From positions 1 to 64,000 of the forward strand of contig CACFKF010000005.1 of assembly GCA_902566775.1 (NCBI GenBank): 64,000 nucleotides of DNA. Direction: 5' to 3'. Made by a program: the position numbers and the translations under genes. Below are positions 8,596 through 16,806 of the stretch, one piece after another. Numbering within the stretch: the first letter of the stretch is position 1; each line of letters opens with the position of its first letter. The DNA comes from an uncultured Pelagibacteraceae bacterium. Lineage in GTDB: Bacteria > Pseudomonadota > Alphaproteobacteria > Pelagibacterales > Pelagibacteraceae. Below the pieces are notes generated by a model. The model saw only the letters and a list, made by a program, of their open reading frames with translations. It did not search any database and was not told the DNA's origin.

Positions 8596-9783
8596 TTAAT
8601 AAATATAGTCTCTTGTAATAGGTGCGGTAGTTTGGTTTTTTGTTAATTGAATTTGAAATACAACCTGATCTCCCCACTTAAATGCTAATTCACATGACGC
8701 TAAATAAAATTCCCACATTCTGAAAAATTTTTCATCAAACATTTCTAAAATTTTAGATTTGTTGCTTATACACCTTTCTTTCCAATTTTTTAAAGTAAGG
8801 CTATAATGATTCCTTAAAACTTCTAGATCACTTATAATAAGTCCTGACTTTTCAATTGGTCCTGCAACTTCGCTCATACTAGGAGTATACCCTCCTGGAA
8901 AAATATATTTCGTGATCCAGGGCTGAGGGTCTCTTGGACCTGCGACTGATCCTATTGTATGAATTAAGGCCAATCCTTCATCGTTAAGCAAACTATTAAC
9001 TTGTCTAAAAAAAGTTTTATAATATTTTCTACCTACATGTTCAAACATTCCCACACTAACTACCCTATCAAATTTTTCATTTATATTTCTGTAATCAGCA
9101 AGTTTAAACTGGACTTGATTTTCTAAATTATTTTCTTTCGCCTTATTTAAACTATATTTATATTGATTCTCGGATAATGTGATACCAGTAACTTCACATT
9201 TAGTTTTTTTTGCAATATCAATCGCAAGCGAGCCCCAACCACTTCCAATATCTAGTACTTTTTGGTTAGGTTGAAGATTTAATTTTTTAATTATATGATC
9301 AATTTTATTATTTTGTGCAGTTTCCAAACTTTCATTTTCATTTTTAAAATATGCACAAGAATATTGTCTCTTTGGATCAAGAAATAGATTGTAAAGATCT
9401 TCAGAAATATCATAATGATGAGCCACATTATATTTTGATTTTTTTGCTAAATTAAAGTTAGTTAAATATCTATAAGTGCCTCTGATTTTATTTAATATTC
9501 TTCCAAAAATATTAATTTCATTTCTTCCTATATTCTTCATGGCTATTTCCAAAAAATCTGTTAATGATCCATTTTTAATTTCAAGAGTCCCATCTGTGTA
9601 AGCTTCCCCAAAATATAAATCAGGATAGAATAATAGTTTAAAATGAAGTTTTTTATCTATTAATCTTAGTGTAATAGGTTCCTTTTTTTTTGGATTTCCA
9701 ATAATATATTTTTTTGAGTCTGCATCTATTAAAATAAACCCATCTTCTTTAAATAATTTATTTAAAAAACTAACTAGTTGCAT
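8596..9783 (-). CDS. cfa: Cyclopropane-fatty-acyl-phospholipid synthase
   Basis: Transfers a methylene group from S-adenosylmethionine to double bonds in membrane phospholipid acyl chains. The length of 395 residues fits the family. The SAM-binding motif VLDIGSGWGSLA is at about residues 176-187, preceded by the NVAHHYDISEDLYNLFLD region and YSCAYFK, and followed by VSVGMFEHVG and IHTIG. These are standard landmarks of the CFA/MMA synthase family. Its ATG adjoins the stop of the DapA-like gene with one base between, so the two are probably cotranscribed. Confidence 0.93.
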   Translation of the reverse strand: MQLVSFLNKLFKEDGFILIDADSKKYIIGNPKKKEPITLRLIDKKLHFKLLFYPDLYFGEAYTDGTLEIKNGSLTDFLEIAMKNIGRNEINIFGRILNKIRGTYRYLTNFNLAKKSKYNVAHHYDISEDLYNLFLDPKRQYSCAYFKNENESLETAQNNKIDHIIKKLNLQPNQKVLDIGSGWGSLAIDIAKKTKCEVTGITLSENQYKYSLNKAKENNLENQVQFKLADYRNINEKFDRVVSVGMFEHVGRKYYKTFFRQVNSLLNDEGLALIHTIGSVAGPRDPQPWITKYIFPGGYTPSMSEVAGPIEKSGLIISDLEVLRNHYSLTLKNWKERCISNKSKILEMFDEKFFRMWEFYLASCELAFKWGDQVVFQIQLTKNQTTAPITRDYIY

Positions 9784-9784
9784 T

Positions 9785-10669
9785 TTAAGCCGCCTTGGTT
9801 TCCTTTAAATTAAAATTTAATTCTTTTAAATCTTCAAATAATTTTTTTCTATCACTGCTATTTAAAAGGCTTAATGGTGGTAAAATATTTTCATAAATTT
9901 CATTTTCATTTATAAAAAAAGAATGTAAGGCAGAAATCAAGTTAAATTGATCAAAAACTTTTCTCACATTACAAAGCTTTTCGTTATATTTTTGTTCTTT
10001 TTTTGCAAAAAAATCATCATATACTTTTCTTGCTAAACTTGCGGTAGCATTACAAGTGGCAGTTATTATTCCTGAACATCCTAACTCCAAACCTTTTAGT
10101 AATTTCAATTCAGAACCAGGCAGAACCGAAAAATTTTCAATTTTTAAATTTTCATATAAATTATAAGAACTATCTTTAACCCCTACTATTTGTTTTGGAA
10201 ATTTTTTAACTAATTCTTCAACACATTCTATGCTAAACTTGTATCCACATAGTTTTTCAAAATTATAAAGAATTATTTTTGCCTCCGGGATTTTTTCTAT
10301 AATTTTTGAATAAAAATTTATTGCTTCTTTGTCTCCATATTTATAATAAGCTGGTGGCATAATTAAAAATTTATTAAAACCTAATGAGTTGGAAATTCTC
10401 ATTAAATTTATTGTTTCACCTAATGAGTTTAACCCACTGCCTATTAAATACTTATCTTTGTACTTGCTTGTGGATAATTCGTTTAACAAATTTATTTTTT
10501 CACTTATTGGTATTAGTTGTGCTTGACCGGTACTTCCAAAAATTGCAACTCCATGACATCCTTGGTTAATCAAATTTTCTGCATGAATTATGGTTTTGTT
10601 TGAATTTAAAGTTAAGTTTTCATTAAAAATTGACATAGAGGCTGCAAAAATACCTTTAATTTGGTCCAT
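9785..10669 (-). CDS. DapA-like class I aldolase/lyase (DHDPS/NAL family)
   Basis: A 294-residue (beta/alpha)8-barrel enzyme of the dihydrodipicolinate synthase/N-acetylneuraminate lyase family. The Schiff-base lysine is in VGVKDSS at about residue 165, the conserved tyrosine is in ILYNF near 135, and the substrate-carboxylate loop is FGSTGQ at about 44-49, where DapA usually has GTTGE. The altered loop suggests a pyruvate-dependent aldolase other than true dihydrodipicolinate synthase. dapD and dapE in this window are far away, so the context does not support a lysine role. It is divergent from the glycosyltransferase gene. Confidence 0.85.
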   Translation of the reverse strand: MDQIKGIFAASMSIFNENLTLNSNKTIIHAENLINQGCHGVAIFGSTGQAQLIPISEKINLLNELSTSKYKDKYLIGSGLNSLGETINLMRISNSLGFNKFLIMPPAYYKYGDKEAINFYSKIIEKIPEAKIILYNFEKLCGYKFSIECVEELVKKFPKQIVGVKDSSYNLYENLKIENFSVLPGSELKLLKGLELGCSGIITATCNATASLARKVYDDFFAKKEQKYNEKLCNVRKVFDQFNLISALHSFFINENEIYENILPPLSLLNSSDRKKLFEDLKELNFNLKETKAA

Positions 10670-10714
10670 GATAAAAATTTTATTTATAATAAAAGTAATA
10701 TAATTATTTTTAAA

Positions 10715-11686
10715 ATGAAAGTTTTAGTTATTCAAAATCGGATGGGAATTGGTGATATGGTTATTTTTCTACCCTATATCGAAGCAATATCTAAATATTA
10801 TAGTACACGTGTAAGCTTGCTTGTTAAAGAAAATACCAAATGTTTAGAATATTTATCAAATAATCCTAATATAGATAATATAATTATACTAGATAGAGAT
10901 GATAAAAAAAAAATTGGCAAACATTACGGACTTAAAGGCATATTTAATTTAGCTCTTGAAATAAAAAAACATAATTTTGATAAAATTTTTATCTTCAATT
11001 CATCATTTAGGTACAAAGTTGTTGCTAAATTAGCCAAAATAAAAAATGTTTATCAATACAAATTGTTCAGTAAAAAAAATCAAAATATAATTGAAACTGC
11101 TAAAACTTTTTTAAAAAAAAGTCTTAATGTTGAAGTTGATAGCAATCCGACAATATCATTAAATTCCGAGATAGTTAAAAATGCAAAAAAAAAATTTGAA
11201 ATATTAGATGATGAAATAAATATAGTTTTAGGAGTTGGTGGATCTGGTCCCACTAAAAGAGTTGCTCCAGAAAAATTTATTCAATTAATGAAACTTTGTT
11301 CTAATAAATTTAAATGTAAATTTTTTATAGCAGCAGGTTCAAACGAAAAGGAAGAAAAAATAGTTAACACAATATTGAACTCTGAACATAAAGATAAATG
11401 CATAACGCTTAATAAATTAAGAATTTCTGAAACTCTACCAATAATTAAAAATTGCAATATTTCTATTTGCAACGATACTAGTTTTAGTCATTTATCTGCT
11501 GCACTAGGGGTGGAAACTATTGTGCTAATGACAGACACTCCTCTTCTTTACGGCAGCTACAGCCCTAGAATGCATCCAATTTTACCAGACGGAGAAAAAA
11601 TTGTAACTCATGACACTCTAGGAAAAGATAAAATTAATCCTGAAAAAATTTTTAATAAAGTAAAAAACATCTTAAACTTAAATTAA
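10715..11686 (+). CDS. Glycosyltransferase family 9 (heptosyltransferase-like)
   Basis: A 323-residue protein starting MKVLVIQNRMGIGDMV, the N-terminal fold of GT9 enzymes such as ADP-heptose:LPS heptosyltransferases. The second half has VLGVGGSGPTKR, the family nucleotide-sugar region GSNEKEE, and CNDTSFSHLSAALG, matching the conserved DTG/S..H.AAALG donor motif. It probably adds a sugar to lipopolysaccharide or a similar glycan at the inner face of the inner membrane. An upstream in-frame ATG at 10661 overlaps the divergent gene, but family alignment favours 10715. It overlaps the convergent J-protein gene by 9 bases. Confidence 0.85.
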   Translation: MKVLVIQNRMGIGDMVIFLPYIEAISKYYSTRVSLLVKENTKCLEYLSNNPNIDNIIILDRDDKKKIGKHYGLKGIFNLALEIKKHNFDKIFIFNSSFRYKVVAKLAKIKNVYQYKLFSKKNQNIIETAKTFLKKSLNVEVDSNPTISLNSEIVKNAKKKFEILDDEINIVLGVGGSGPTKRVAPEKFIQLMKLCSNKFKCKFFIAAGSNEKEEKIVNTILNSEHKDKCITLNKLRISETLPIIKNCNISICNDTSFSHLSAALGVETIVLMTDTPLLYGSYSPRMHPILPDGEKIVTHDTLGKDKINPEKIFNKVKNILNLN

Positions 11687-12187
11687 ATTTTTTAAAACTA
11701 CCTCTTTGGCTTCATTAACAATTGCAGCAAGCCTTGAGAGTTCGGGACTTATATCCGGATGTATTTTTTTCATTATTTTTTTATAAGAATTTAAAACTTC
11801 ATTTTTAGTATATTTTTTGTTTGGGTCTAAATTTAAAATTCTATATGCTTCTTCAACCGAAATGCTTTGCTTGTTAAAATTTTGATTTATATTATTAAAG
11901 TTAAATCTTCCAGAATTTTTTAACACTCTTAATAAATTCCAAATTCTCAGGAGTTGAAATAAGGATAATCCTGCTTTTGTTTTTATTAATGGCAATATCA
12001 TTAAAACAAATGGAAGAGAAAATATAAATCTTCCGGCATATACCATTGTAAGAGCTAAAATTGCAGCTAAAATTATGGTAGTAGATCTAACAATTTTAGA
12101 AATTTTTTTACTTGATGTTTTGGCAAACCAATTAAGTAAGAAATAAATTAGGACAAAAATAATAAGTGTAACAAAAAAAATATTCAT
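11678..12187 (-). CDS. Membrane-anchored J-domain protein
   Basis: A 169-residue protein with hydrophobic segments at about residues 3-20, 38-55 and 57-75, then a linker. A C-terminal J domain follows at about 112-169, with SVEEAYRILNLDPNKKYTKN and the HPD motif in KKIHPDIS. Such proteins tether DnaK activity to the membrane. The order of transmembrane segments followed by a C-terminal J domain also resembles Tim14/Pam18-like proteins, common in alphaproteobacteria. The partner is unknown. It is divergent from the oligopeptidase gene with an 18-base gap. Confidence 0.8.
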   Translation of the reverse strand: MNIFFVTLIIFVLIYFLLNWFAKTSSKKISKIVRSTTIILAAILALTMVYAGRFIFSLPFVLMILPLIKTKAGLSLFQLLRIWNLLRVLKNSGRFNFNNINQNFNKQSISVEEAYRILNLDPNKKYTKNEVLNSYKKIMKKIHPDISPELSRLAAIVNEAKEVVLKNLI

Positions 12188-12205
12188 GTATTAGATTATA
12201 TTCAT

Positions 12206-14281
12206 ATGAAAACACCAAAACTAGAAAAAAAACCGGAGATAAAATCATGTCATGACAAAAAGTGGCAGGATAATTATAGCTGGATACACCAAAAAAATAT
12301 CCTTGAAGTGCTAAGAGATAGTTCAAAACTTCTACCTGAAGTAAAAAAATACTTAGAAGAAGAAAACGCTTTTACAGAATATAATTTAAAAGACACAAAA
12401 GAATTGCAAAAAAAACTTTTTAAAGAAATTAAAGGAAGAATTAAGCTTGATGATGAATCGCTACCTTTTAAAGACTATGATTATGAATATTGGATAAAAA
12501 CAACTACTAAAGGAAATTACACCATTAAACTAAGAAAAAAAATTGGTTCAAATAAAATAGAAGAAATATGGAATGGTGATAAAGAAAAAGAAAAGTTAAA
12601 TACAGAATATTTTGGTGTTGGCGATTTAGAAGTAAGCTGGAATGACAAATATTTAGGCTACTCACTGGATTTAAAGGGATCTGAATATTATACTATTTAT
12701 GTAAGAGATATTGAGTCAGGAAAGTTGGTAACTGAGAAGATTGAAGAAACAAGTGGTGGAATTACTTTTAGCTTGGATAACAAATTTATTTTTTATTCAA
12801 AATTAGATGAACATCATAGACCAAGAAAAATATTTAGACATAAGATAGGTAGTTCTGTTAAAGAAGATGTTTTAATTTTTGAGGAAAAAAGTGAAGCTTT
12901 TACTGTTGGTATTGGTTTAAGTTCTGATGAAAAATATTATTTTATAGTAAGCTCAGACCATAATACTTCTGAACAATATTATTTTTCAGTAAATGAAGAA
13001 AGCCCTAAGCCAAAATTAATTAAAAAAAGAAAAAAAGGCATACTTTATTCTGTAAGTTCCTGGAATGGTTGTTTTTATAATCATACAAATGAAGATGCTG
13101 AAGATTTTAAAATTGAAAAATGCGAAGATTTATCTAATCAAGAGTGGAAAACTTATATTGCTGCTAAAGATGAAGTTTTAATAGGCGGGTTAGTTTTTTT
13201 AAATAATTGGATAATTAGATCTGAAACTTCCAACGCACTTGGAAAAATATTTGCAAAAAATTTAAAAACCAATGTAGAAGAAGAAATTATATTTGCTGAT
13301 GAAAAAGTAATTGTTCCTGGAATTTCTTTAATTCAAAGAGAAAGAAGTACCGATCAATTGTACCTAAGTTATTCATCTCCAAAAACCCAATCTAGAACTT
13401 ATTTGTATAATTTAAAAAACAAGGAAAAAAAACTTGTTAAAGAACAAGAAATACCCTCAGGACATAATTCTGAGGATTATATTGTAGAAAGGTTAGAATG
13501 TAAGTCACATGATGGAAGACTAGTGCCAATAACGATTACTAGGCATAAAAAAACTAAAATTGATGGATCGGCAAATTTATTACTATATGGCTACGGTTCT
13601 TATGGAAGTTCTATGAGTCCTAGTTTTTCATCTACTAGATTAAGTTTGATTAATAGAGATATAATTTGGGTAACAGCTCACATAAGAGGTGGATTGGAAA
13701 GGGGCATGAAATGGTGGAAAGAAGGAAAATTATTAAACAAAAAAAACACTTTTGAAGATTATATTGCAGTTGCAAAATTTTTAATTGAAAAAAAATATAC
13801 GTCAGAAAAAAAAATCATCGGGATGGGTGGTTCTGCGGGGGGACTACTTATGGGGGGGGTTGCAAACCAAGCTCCAGAATTATTTTTAGGAATTATTATG
13901 GCAGTTCCATTTGTAGATTCATTAACCACTAATCTAGATCATTCATTGCCGCTCACTGTTGGAGAATTTGATGAGTTTGGAAATGCTAAAGAAAACAAAG
14001 AACATTTTGAATATATTCTTTCTTATGCTCCTTATAATAATATTAAAAAAATGGATTATCCTCACATTTTTATTACAACCAGTTTAAGTGATAATCGTGT
14101 TTTATTCGACGAACCTGCAAAATTTACTGCAAAATTAAGAGAGCACAAAACAGATAATAATCTTCTACTTTTAAAAACAGAAATGAATGCCGGCCATGGT
14201 GGGAAATCTGGAAGAGATGGTGCTATTGAAGAGATAGCTATTGATTATGCTTTTGCGCTCAAAATTTGCAAAAAAAATTAG
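12206..14281 (+). CDS. ptrB: Oligopeptidase B-type S9 serine peptidase
   Basis: A 691-residue prolyl-oligopeptidase-family enzyme, close to the usual oligopeptidase B length. The N-terminal beta-propeller spans roughly residues 60-400 and the C-terminal alpha/beta hydrolase domain follows. The nucleophile serine is in GMGGSAGGLL at about residue 542, the aspartate is in SLSDNRVLF near 629, and the histidine is in AGHGGKSGR near 664. GYGSYGSSMSPSFS and AHIRGGLERG are family motifs. It cleaves short peptides, usually after basic residues. No signal peptide is visible, so it should be cytosolic. Confidence 0.92.
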   Translation: MKTPKLEKKPEIKSCHDKKWQDNYSWIHQKNILEVLRDSSKLLPEVKKYLEEENAFTEYNLKDTKELQKKLFKEIKGRIKLDDESLPFKDYDYEYWIKTTTKGNYTIKLRKKIGSNKIEEIWNGDKEKEKLNTEYFGVGDLEVSWNDKYLGYSLDLKGSEYYTIYVRDIESGKLVTEKIEETSGGITFSLDNKFIFYSKLDEHHRPRKIFRHKIGSSVKEDVLIFEEKSEAFTVGIGLSSDEKYYFIVSSDHNTSEQYYFSVNEESPKPKLIKKRKKGILYSVSSWNGCFYNHTNEDAEDFKIEKCEDLSNQEWKTYIAAKDEVLIGGLVFLNNWIIRSETSNALGKIFAKNLKTNVEEEIIFADEKVIVPGISLIQRERSTDQLYLSYSSPKTQSRTYLYNLKNKEKKLVKEQEIPSGHNSEDYIVERLECKSHDGRLVPITITRHKKTKIDGSANLLLYGYGSYGSSMSPSFSSTRLSLINRDIIWVTAHIRGGLERGMKWWKEGKLLNKKNTFEDYIAVAKFLIEKKYTSEKKIIGMGGSAGGLLMGGVANQAPELFLGIIMAVPFVDSLTTNLDHSLPLTVGEFDEFGNAKENKEHFEYILSYAPYNNIKKMDYPHIFITTSLSDNRVLFDEPAKFTAKLREHKTDNNLLLLKTEMNAGHGGKSGRDGAIEEIAIDYAFALKICKKN

Positions 14282-14290
14282 TTCATTATA

Positions 14291-14317
14291 TTGAAATTGT
14301 AATTTTTACTCCCATAT
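14291..14317 (+). promoter_or_regulatory. RpoH (sigma-32)-like heat-shock promoter for hsp20
   Basis: TTGAAA (14291) and CCCATAT (14311) are separated by 14 bases. This resembles the alphaproteobacterial RpoH consensus CTTGAA...CCCCATnT. It sits about 60 bases upstream of the hsp20 start, giving a 5' leader of roughly 55 bases that contains two predicted hairpins. Confidence 0.7.
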
Positions 14318-14320
14318 AAG

Positions 14321-14379
14321 TTTTAAAGTCGCCTAATGGGACTTTTAAAAAATAACCTTGCTAAAAAAGGAGGATATAT
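14321..14379 (+). promoter_or_regulatory. ROSE-like RNA thermometer in the hsp20 leader
   Basis: Two hairpins can form. The first pairs TTTTAAAGTC with GACTTTTAAAA (14321-14350). The second pairs CTTGCT (14357-14362) with the Shine-Dalgarno AGGAGG (14368-14373) across five A: U-A, C-G, a G opposite G, U-A, U-G, C-G. A UUGCU-type anti-SD strand with an internal G-G opposition is the hallmark of ROSE elements that block translation of small heat-shock genes at low temperature. The leader here is shorter than most described ROSE elements. Confidence 0.6.
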
Positions 14380-14826
14380 ATGACAAGTAAGGATCTATCT
14401 ATATTCAACTCACTAAGACCTTTTTCTATTGGTTTTGACGATATGTTTGACCAATTCGAAAGCATGTTGGGCAATGGAAGTTTAAGTATGCAATCAAACT
14501 ATCCGCCATACAACATAAGAAAAACTGGGAAGGACAAATACTCGATTGAAGTTGCTCTTGCTGGTTTTAATAAGAAAGATGTTGAAGTTGAGTTTGAAGA
14601 CAATTTATTAACAGTTAGAACTAAACAGGTTAATAAATCTGAAAGTAAAAATGAAGATGGTGAAATTCTTCATAAGGGTATTTCTCAAAGGCAATTTGCA
14701 AGATCATTTACAATTGCAGATGATGTAAAAGTAGGTATCGCAGAACTAAAAGATGGCCTTTTGACAATAGCTTGCGAAAGAATTGTGCCAGAATATAAGA
14801 AGAAAAAACTTATTGAAATTAAATAA
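14380..14826 (+). CDS. ibpA: Small heat-shock protein, Hsp20/IbpA family
   Basis: A 148-residue alpha-crystallin-domain holdase that binds unfolding proteins for later refolding by DnaK/ClpB. The alpha-crystallin domain spans about residues 42-140, from YNIRKTGKDKYSIEVALAGF through DNLLTVRTKQ to the beta-strand ELKDGLLTI. IbpA-like features include the N-terminal RPFSIGFDDMFDQFE and the GISQRQFARSFTIADDV segment. It has a strong SD (AGGAGG, 6 bases before ATG), an RpoH-like promoter and a thermosensor-like leader, so both transcription and translation look heat-controlled. Confidence 0.95.
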   Translation: MTSKDLSIFNSLRPFSIGFDDMFDQFESMLGNGSLSMQSNYPPYNIRKTGKDKYSIEVALAGFNKKDVEVEFEDNLLTVRTKQVNKSESKNEDGEILHKGISQRQFARSFTIADDVKVGIAELKDGLLTIACERIVPEYKKKKLIEIK

Positions 14827-14838
14827 GTGCTAAACTTA

Positions 14839-14870
14839 CTTGTGGGGACCTAAATCCCCACAAGTTTCTA
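14839..14870. terminator. Terminator hairpin between hsp20 and the NCS2 permease gene
   Basis: A perfect 10-bp stem CTTGTGGGGA/TCCCCACAAG encloses the loop CCTAAA. It lies between two convergent genes and is followed by TTTCT on the plus strand. The T tract is weak but the stem is very stable in this AT-rich background, so it probably acts in both directions. Confidence 0.75.
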
Positions 14871-14877
14871 ATTCGTA

Positions 14878-16194
14878 TTATTTTTTTGGTAATGTTGCGT
14901 TTAAAATAAATGCTAATAATCCAGCAGGTATTAAACCAGTAGTTAACAACAATCTTAATTTAATTCCTAAATCAGGCATGTGAGCAACAAACTCAGGAAA
15001 AGCATATAATCCAATTCCAAAAGAAAGTGATAAAGCTAATATTAAAATATTTCTTTGACTCATTTCTGTTTTTGAAATTAGCTTGATTCCTGCTCCTGCA
15101 ATTAATCCAAACATAATAATCGCTGCTCCGCCAATTACAGAGTCTGGCATTGCTGCAATAATTCCACCTAATTTTGGAAACAAACCTAATAAAATTAAAA
15201 TTATACCAGCAACTGTTCCTACGTGCCTACTAATCACTCCTGTAAAAGCAACAAGACCTGCATTTTGTGAATAAGAAGTGTTTGGCATAGCATTAAAAAT
15301 TGATGCAAAGGCTGTTCCAACTCCATCCGCCATTATACCGCCCGAAAGTTCTTTATCAGTAGCTTCTCTGTTTGCTCCACCCATTGTCGTAGCACTAATA
15401 TCTCCAATAGTTTCAATAGTTGTAACTATGGACATGAACAACATCAGTATTACAGCGCCCCAAACAAAATCAATTCCATATTGCAGTGGCATTGGAAATG
15501 CAAACCAACCTGCAGCTGCTATTTTTGCCCATCTTACTTCTCCTAGTAAGGCTGCTACTATAAACCCTGCTATTATTCCAATTAGTATGGAAGCTGCTGA
15601 GACCATTCCTTTTCCTCTTAAATTAGTTAAGAGCGCAACTATTAAAACTGTACCAGCTATAGTTAAGTGGTGCCAATTTGCAAAAATTTCTGGCTTATTG
15701 TTCATTAACCACACTCCACCACCAGCATACTTAAACCCTACTTTAAGAAGACTGATTCCAATCATTAAAACAACTATTCCTGTCACTAATGGAGGAAACA
15801 TATGTCGAATTGGTTTTAACATTTTACCAATCCATATTTGAAAAATTCCTCCTATAAATGCAGCTGTAAAGATTGCTCCTAAACCAAAGGCTTTAAAAGG
15901 TAGCATTATTGGAATGAAAGCAAAACTTGTACCTTGTATTATTGGAAGTCTTGCACCTATATTTTTATAGCCTACAGTTTGAATTATTGTTGCTACTCCA
16001 GCAGCAAACAAGGCCATTTGAATTAAAAAAATCTTTTCCCCAGTTGTTACTCCAAAAACACCCGCAACAATTAATGGAACGGTAATGTTCCCTGCAAACA
16101 TTGCAAAAACATGTTGAATTCCCAATGGTATTGATTGATTCAACGGTAGTTTCTTGTTAACAGCTCCGGAAGTTTTAGTTTTTTTACGAGCCAT
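14878..16194 (-). CDS. NCS2/NAT-family nucleobase permease (xanthine/urate/uracil type)
   Basis: A 438-residue inner-membrane transporter with about 12-14 hydrophobic segments. It carries the NAT signature QNAGLVAFTGV (QNxGxxxxTG type) after NAMPNTSYS, plus GTSFAFIPIM and GGAAIIMFGLI. This is the UraA/XanQ/UacT branch of nucleobase-cation symporters. The purine-degrading operons nearby make xanthine or urate the likely substrate, although uracil cannot be excluded. A good SD (AGGAGG) precedes the ATG. It is convergent with hsp20. Confidence 0.88.
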   Translation of the reverse strand: MARKKTKTSGAVNKKLPLNQSIPLGIQHVFAMFAGNITVPLIVAGVFGVTTGEKIFLIQMALFAAGVATIIQTVGYKNIGARLPIIQGTSFAFIPIMLPFKAFGLGAIFTAAFIGGIFQIWIGKMLKPIRHMFPPLVTGIVVLMIGISLLKVGFKYAGGGVWLMNNKPEIFANWHHLTIAGTVLIVALLTNLRGKGMVSAASILIGIIAGFIVAALLGEVRWAKIAAAGWFAFPMPLQYGIDFVWGAVILMLFMSIVTTIETIGDISATTMGGANREATDKELSGGIMADGVGTAFASIFNAMPNTSYSQNAGLVAFTGVISRHVGTVAGIILILLGLFPKLGGIIAAMPDSVIGGAAIIMFGLIAGAGIKLISKTEMSQRNILILALSLSFGIGLYAFPEFVAHMPDLGIKLRLLLTTGLIPAGLLAFILNATLPKK

Positions 16195-16312
16195 TTACCC
16201 TCCTATTTAAAATTATTTAAATAAGCCTATTTGAAATTTTTTTTAATTAAAAGGATAAAATCAAAAAATTTGACAAAAACATGCAAAAAAACCTATAAAT
16301 AATCAATTATTA

Positions 16313-16615
16313 TTAAAAGCACCCTTTGCTATTAAAACCAATAACCATATCAAACTCATTTATTTCAAATTGTCTTTCACAAAGAATTCCATATTTTTTG
16401 TTTTTATAAACTAAGATTCTAGAGCCCTTTTCATTCTTACTTTCTTCAGTAGGATTTCCCATGACTATCTTTAATTCTGATTCTGGTTGACCAATAAACT
16501 TACTTAATTTTTTATTTTCCTTTTCAACTGCTTCATTCGATTTTTTTTTTACAGTTTCGCATGCTGAAATAAAAACTAGTAAAAAAATTAATTTAGCTAA
16601 CAATAAATTTTTCAT
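16313..16615 (-). CDS. Small lipoprotein, BamE/SmpA-like fold possible
   Basis: A 100-residue protein with a lipoprotein signal: a hydrophobic run then VFISAC, giving lipidation at Cys19. The mature part has the pattern KFIGQPESELKIVMGNPTEE, followed by a YKNKKYG strand, a CxxxF segment and a terminal GCF. This is similar to small alphaproteobacterial SmpA/OmlA-type lipoproteins in which a short helix pair packs on a beta sheet. The two later cysteines could form a disulfide. The function is unknown; an envelope role is inferred from the lipobox only. Confidence 0.65.
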   Translation of the reverse strand: MKNLLLAKLIFLLVFISACETVKKKSNEAVEKENKKLSKFIGQPESELKIVMGNPTEESKNEKGSRILVYKNKKYGILCERQFEINEFDMVIGFNSKGCF

Positions 16616-16666
16616 TTTATTTAGGTTATTTTAACATTTAATAGTTACTATAAACTATTCTAATTA

Positions 16667-16685
16667 TAGGTAATAAATTAACCTA
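16667..16685. repeat. Inverted repeat in the permease/lipoprotein intergenic region
   Basis: TAGGT and ACCTA flank an AT-rich centre between the divergent lipoprotein and AzgA-type permease genes. The location suits an operator, but no matching copy was found elsewhere in the purine region, so this is only a candidate. Confidence 0.3.
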
Positions 16686-16806
16686 AAAGTTGTATTAAAT
16701 TGGCAAATCAAGGAATAACTCTGTTTTTTTTCGAAATAAATGAAGATTTTAATTATCGAATGAAATAAATTGCAACTAATTAACAAACTTAAACTTGGAG
16801 GTCAAA

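Noticed and set aside
15278-15841. A long plus-strand open frame of 187 codons antisense to the NCS2 permease
   Set aside because: It mirrors a membrane protein on the other strand and has Pro/Ile/Ala-rich composition typical of antisense of hydrophobic codons. It has no ribosome binding site or known motif.
16616-16806. Purine riboswitch upstream of the AzgA-type permease
   Set aside because: The three-helix aptamer with the conserved loop-loop sequences is not evident. Only an AT-rich gap with a weak inverted repeat is seen.
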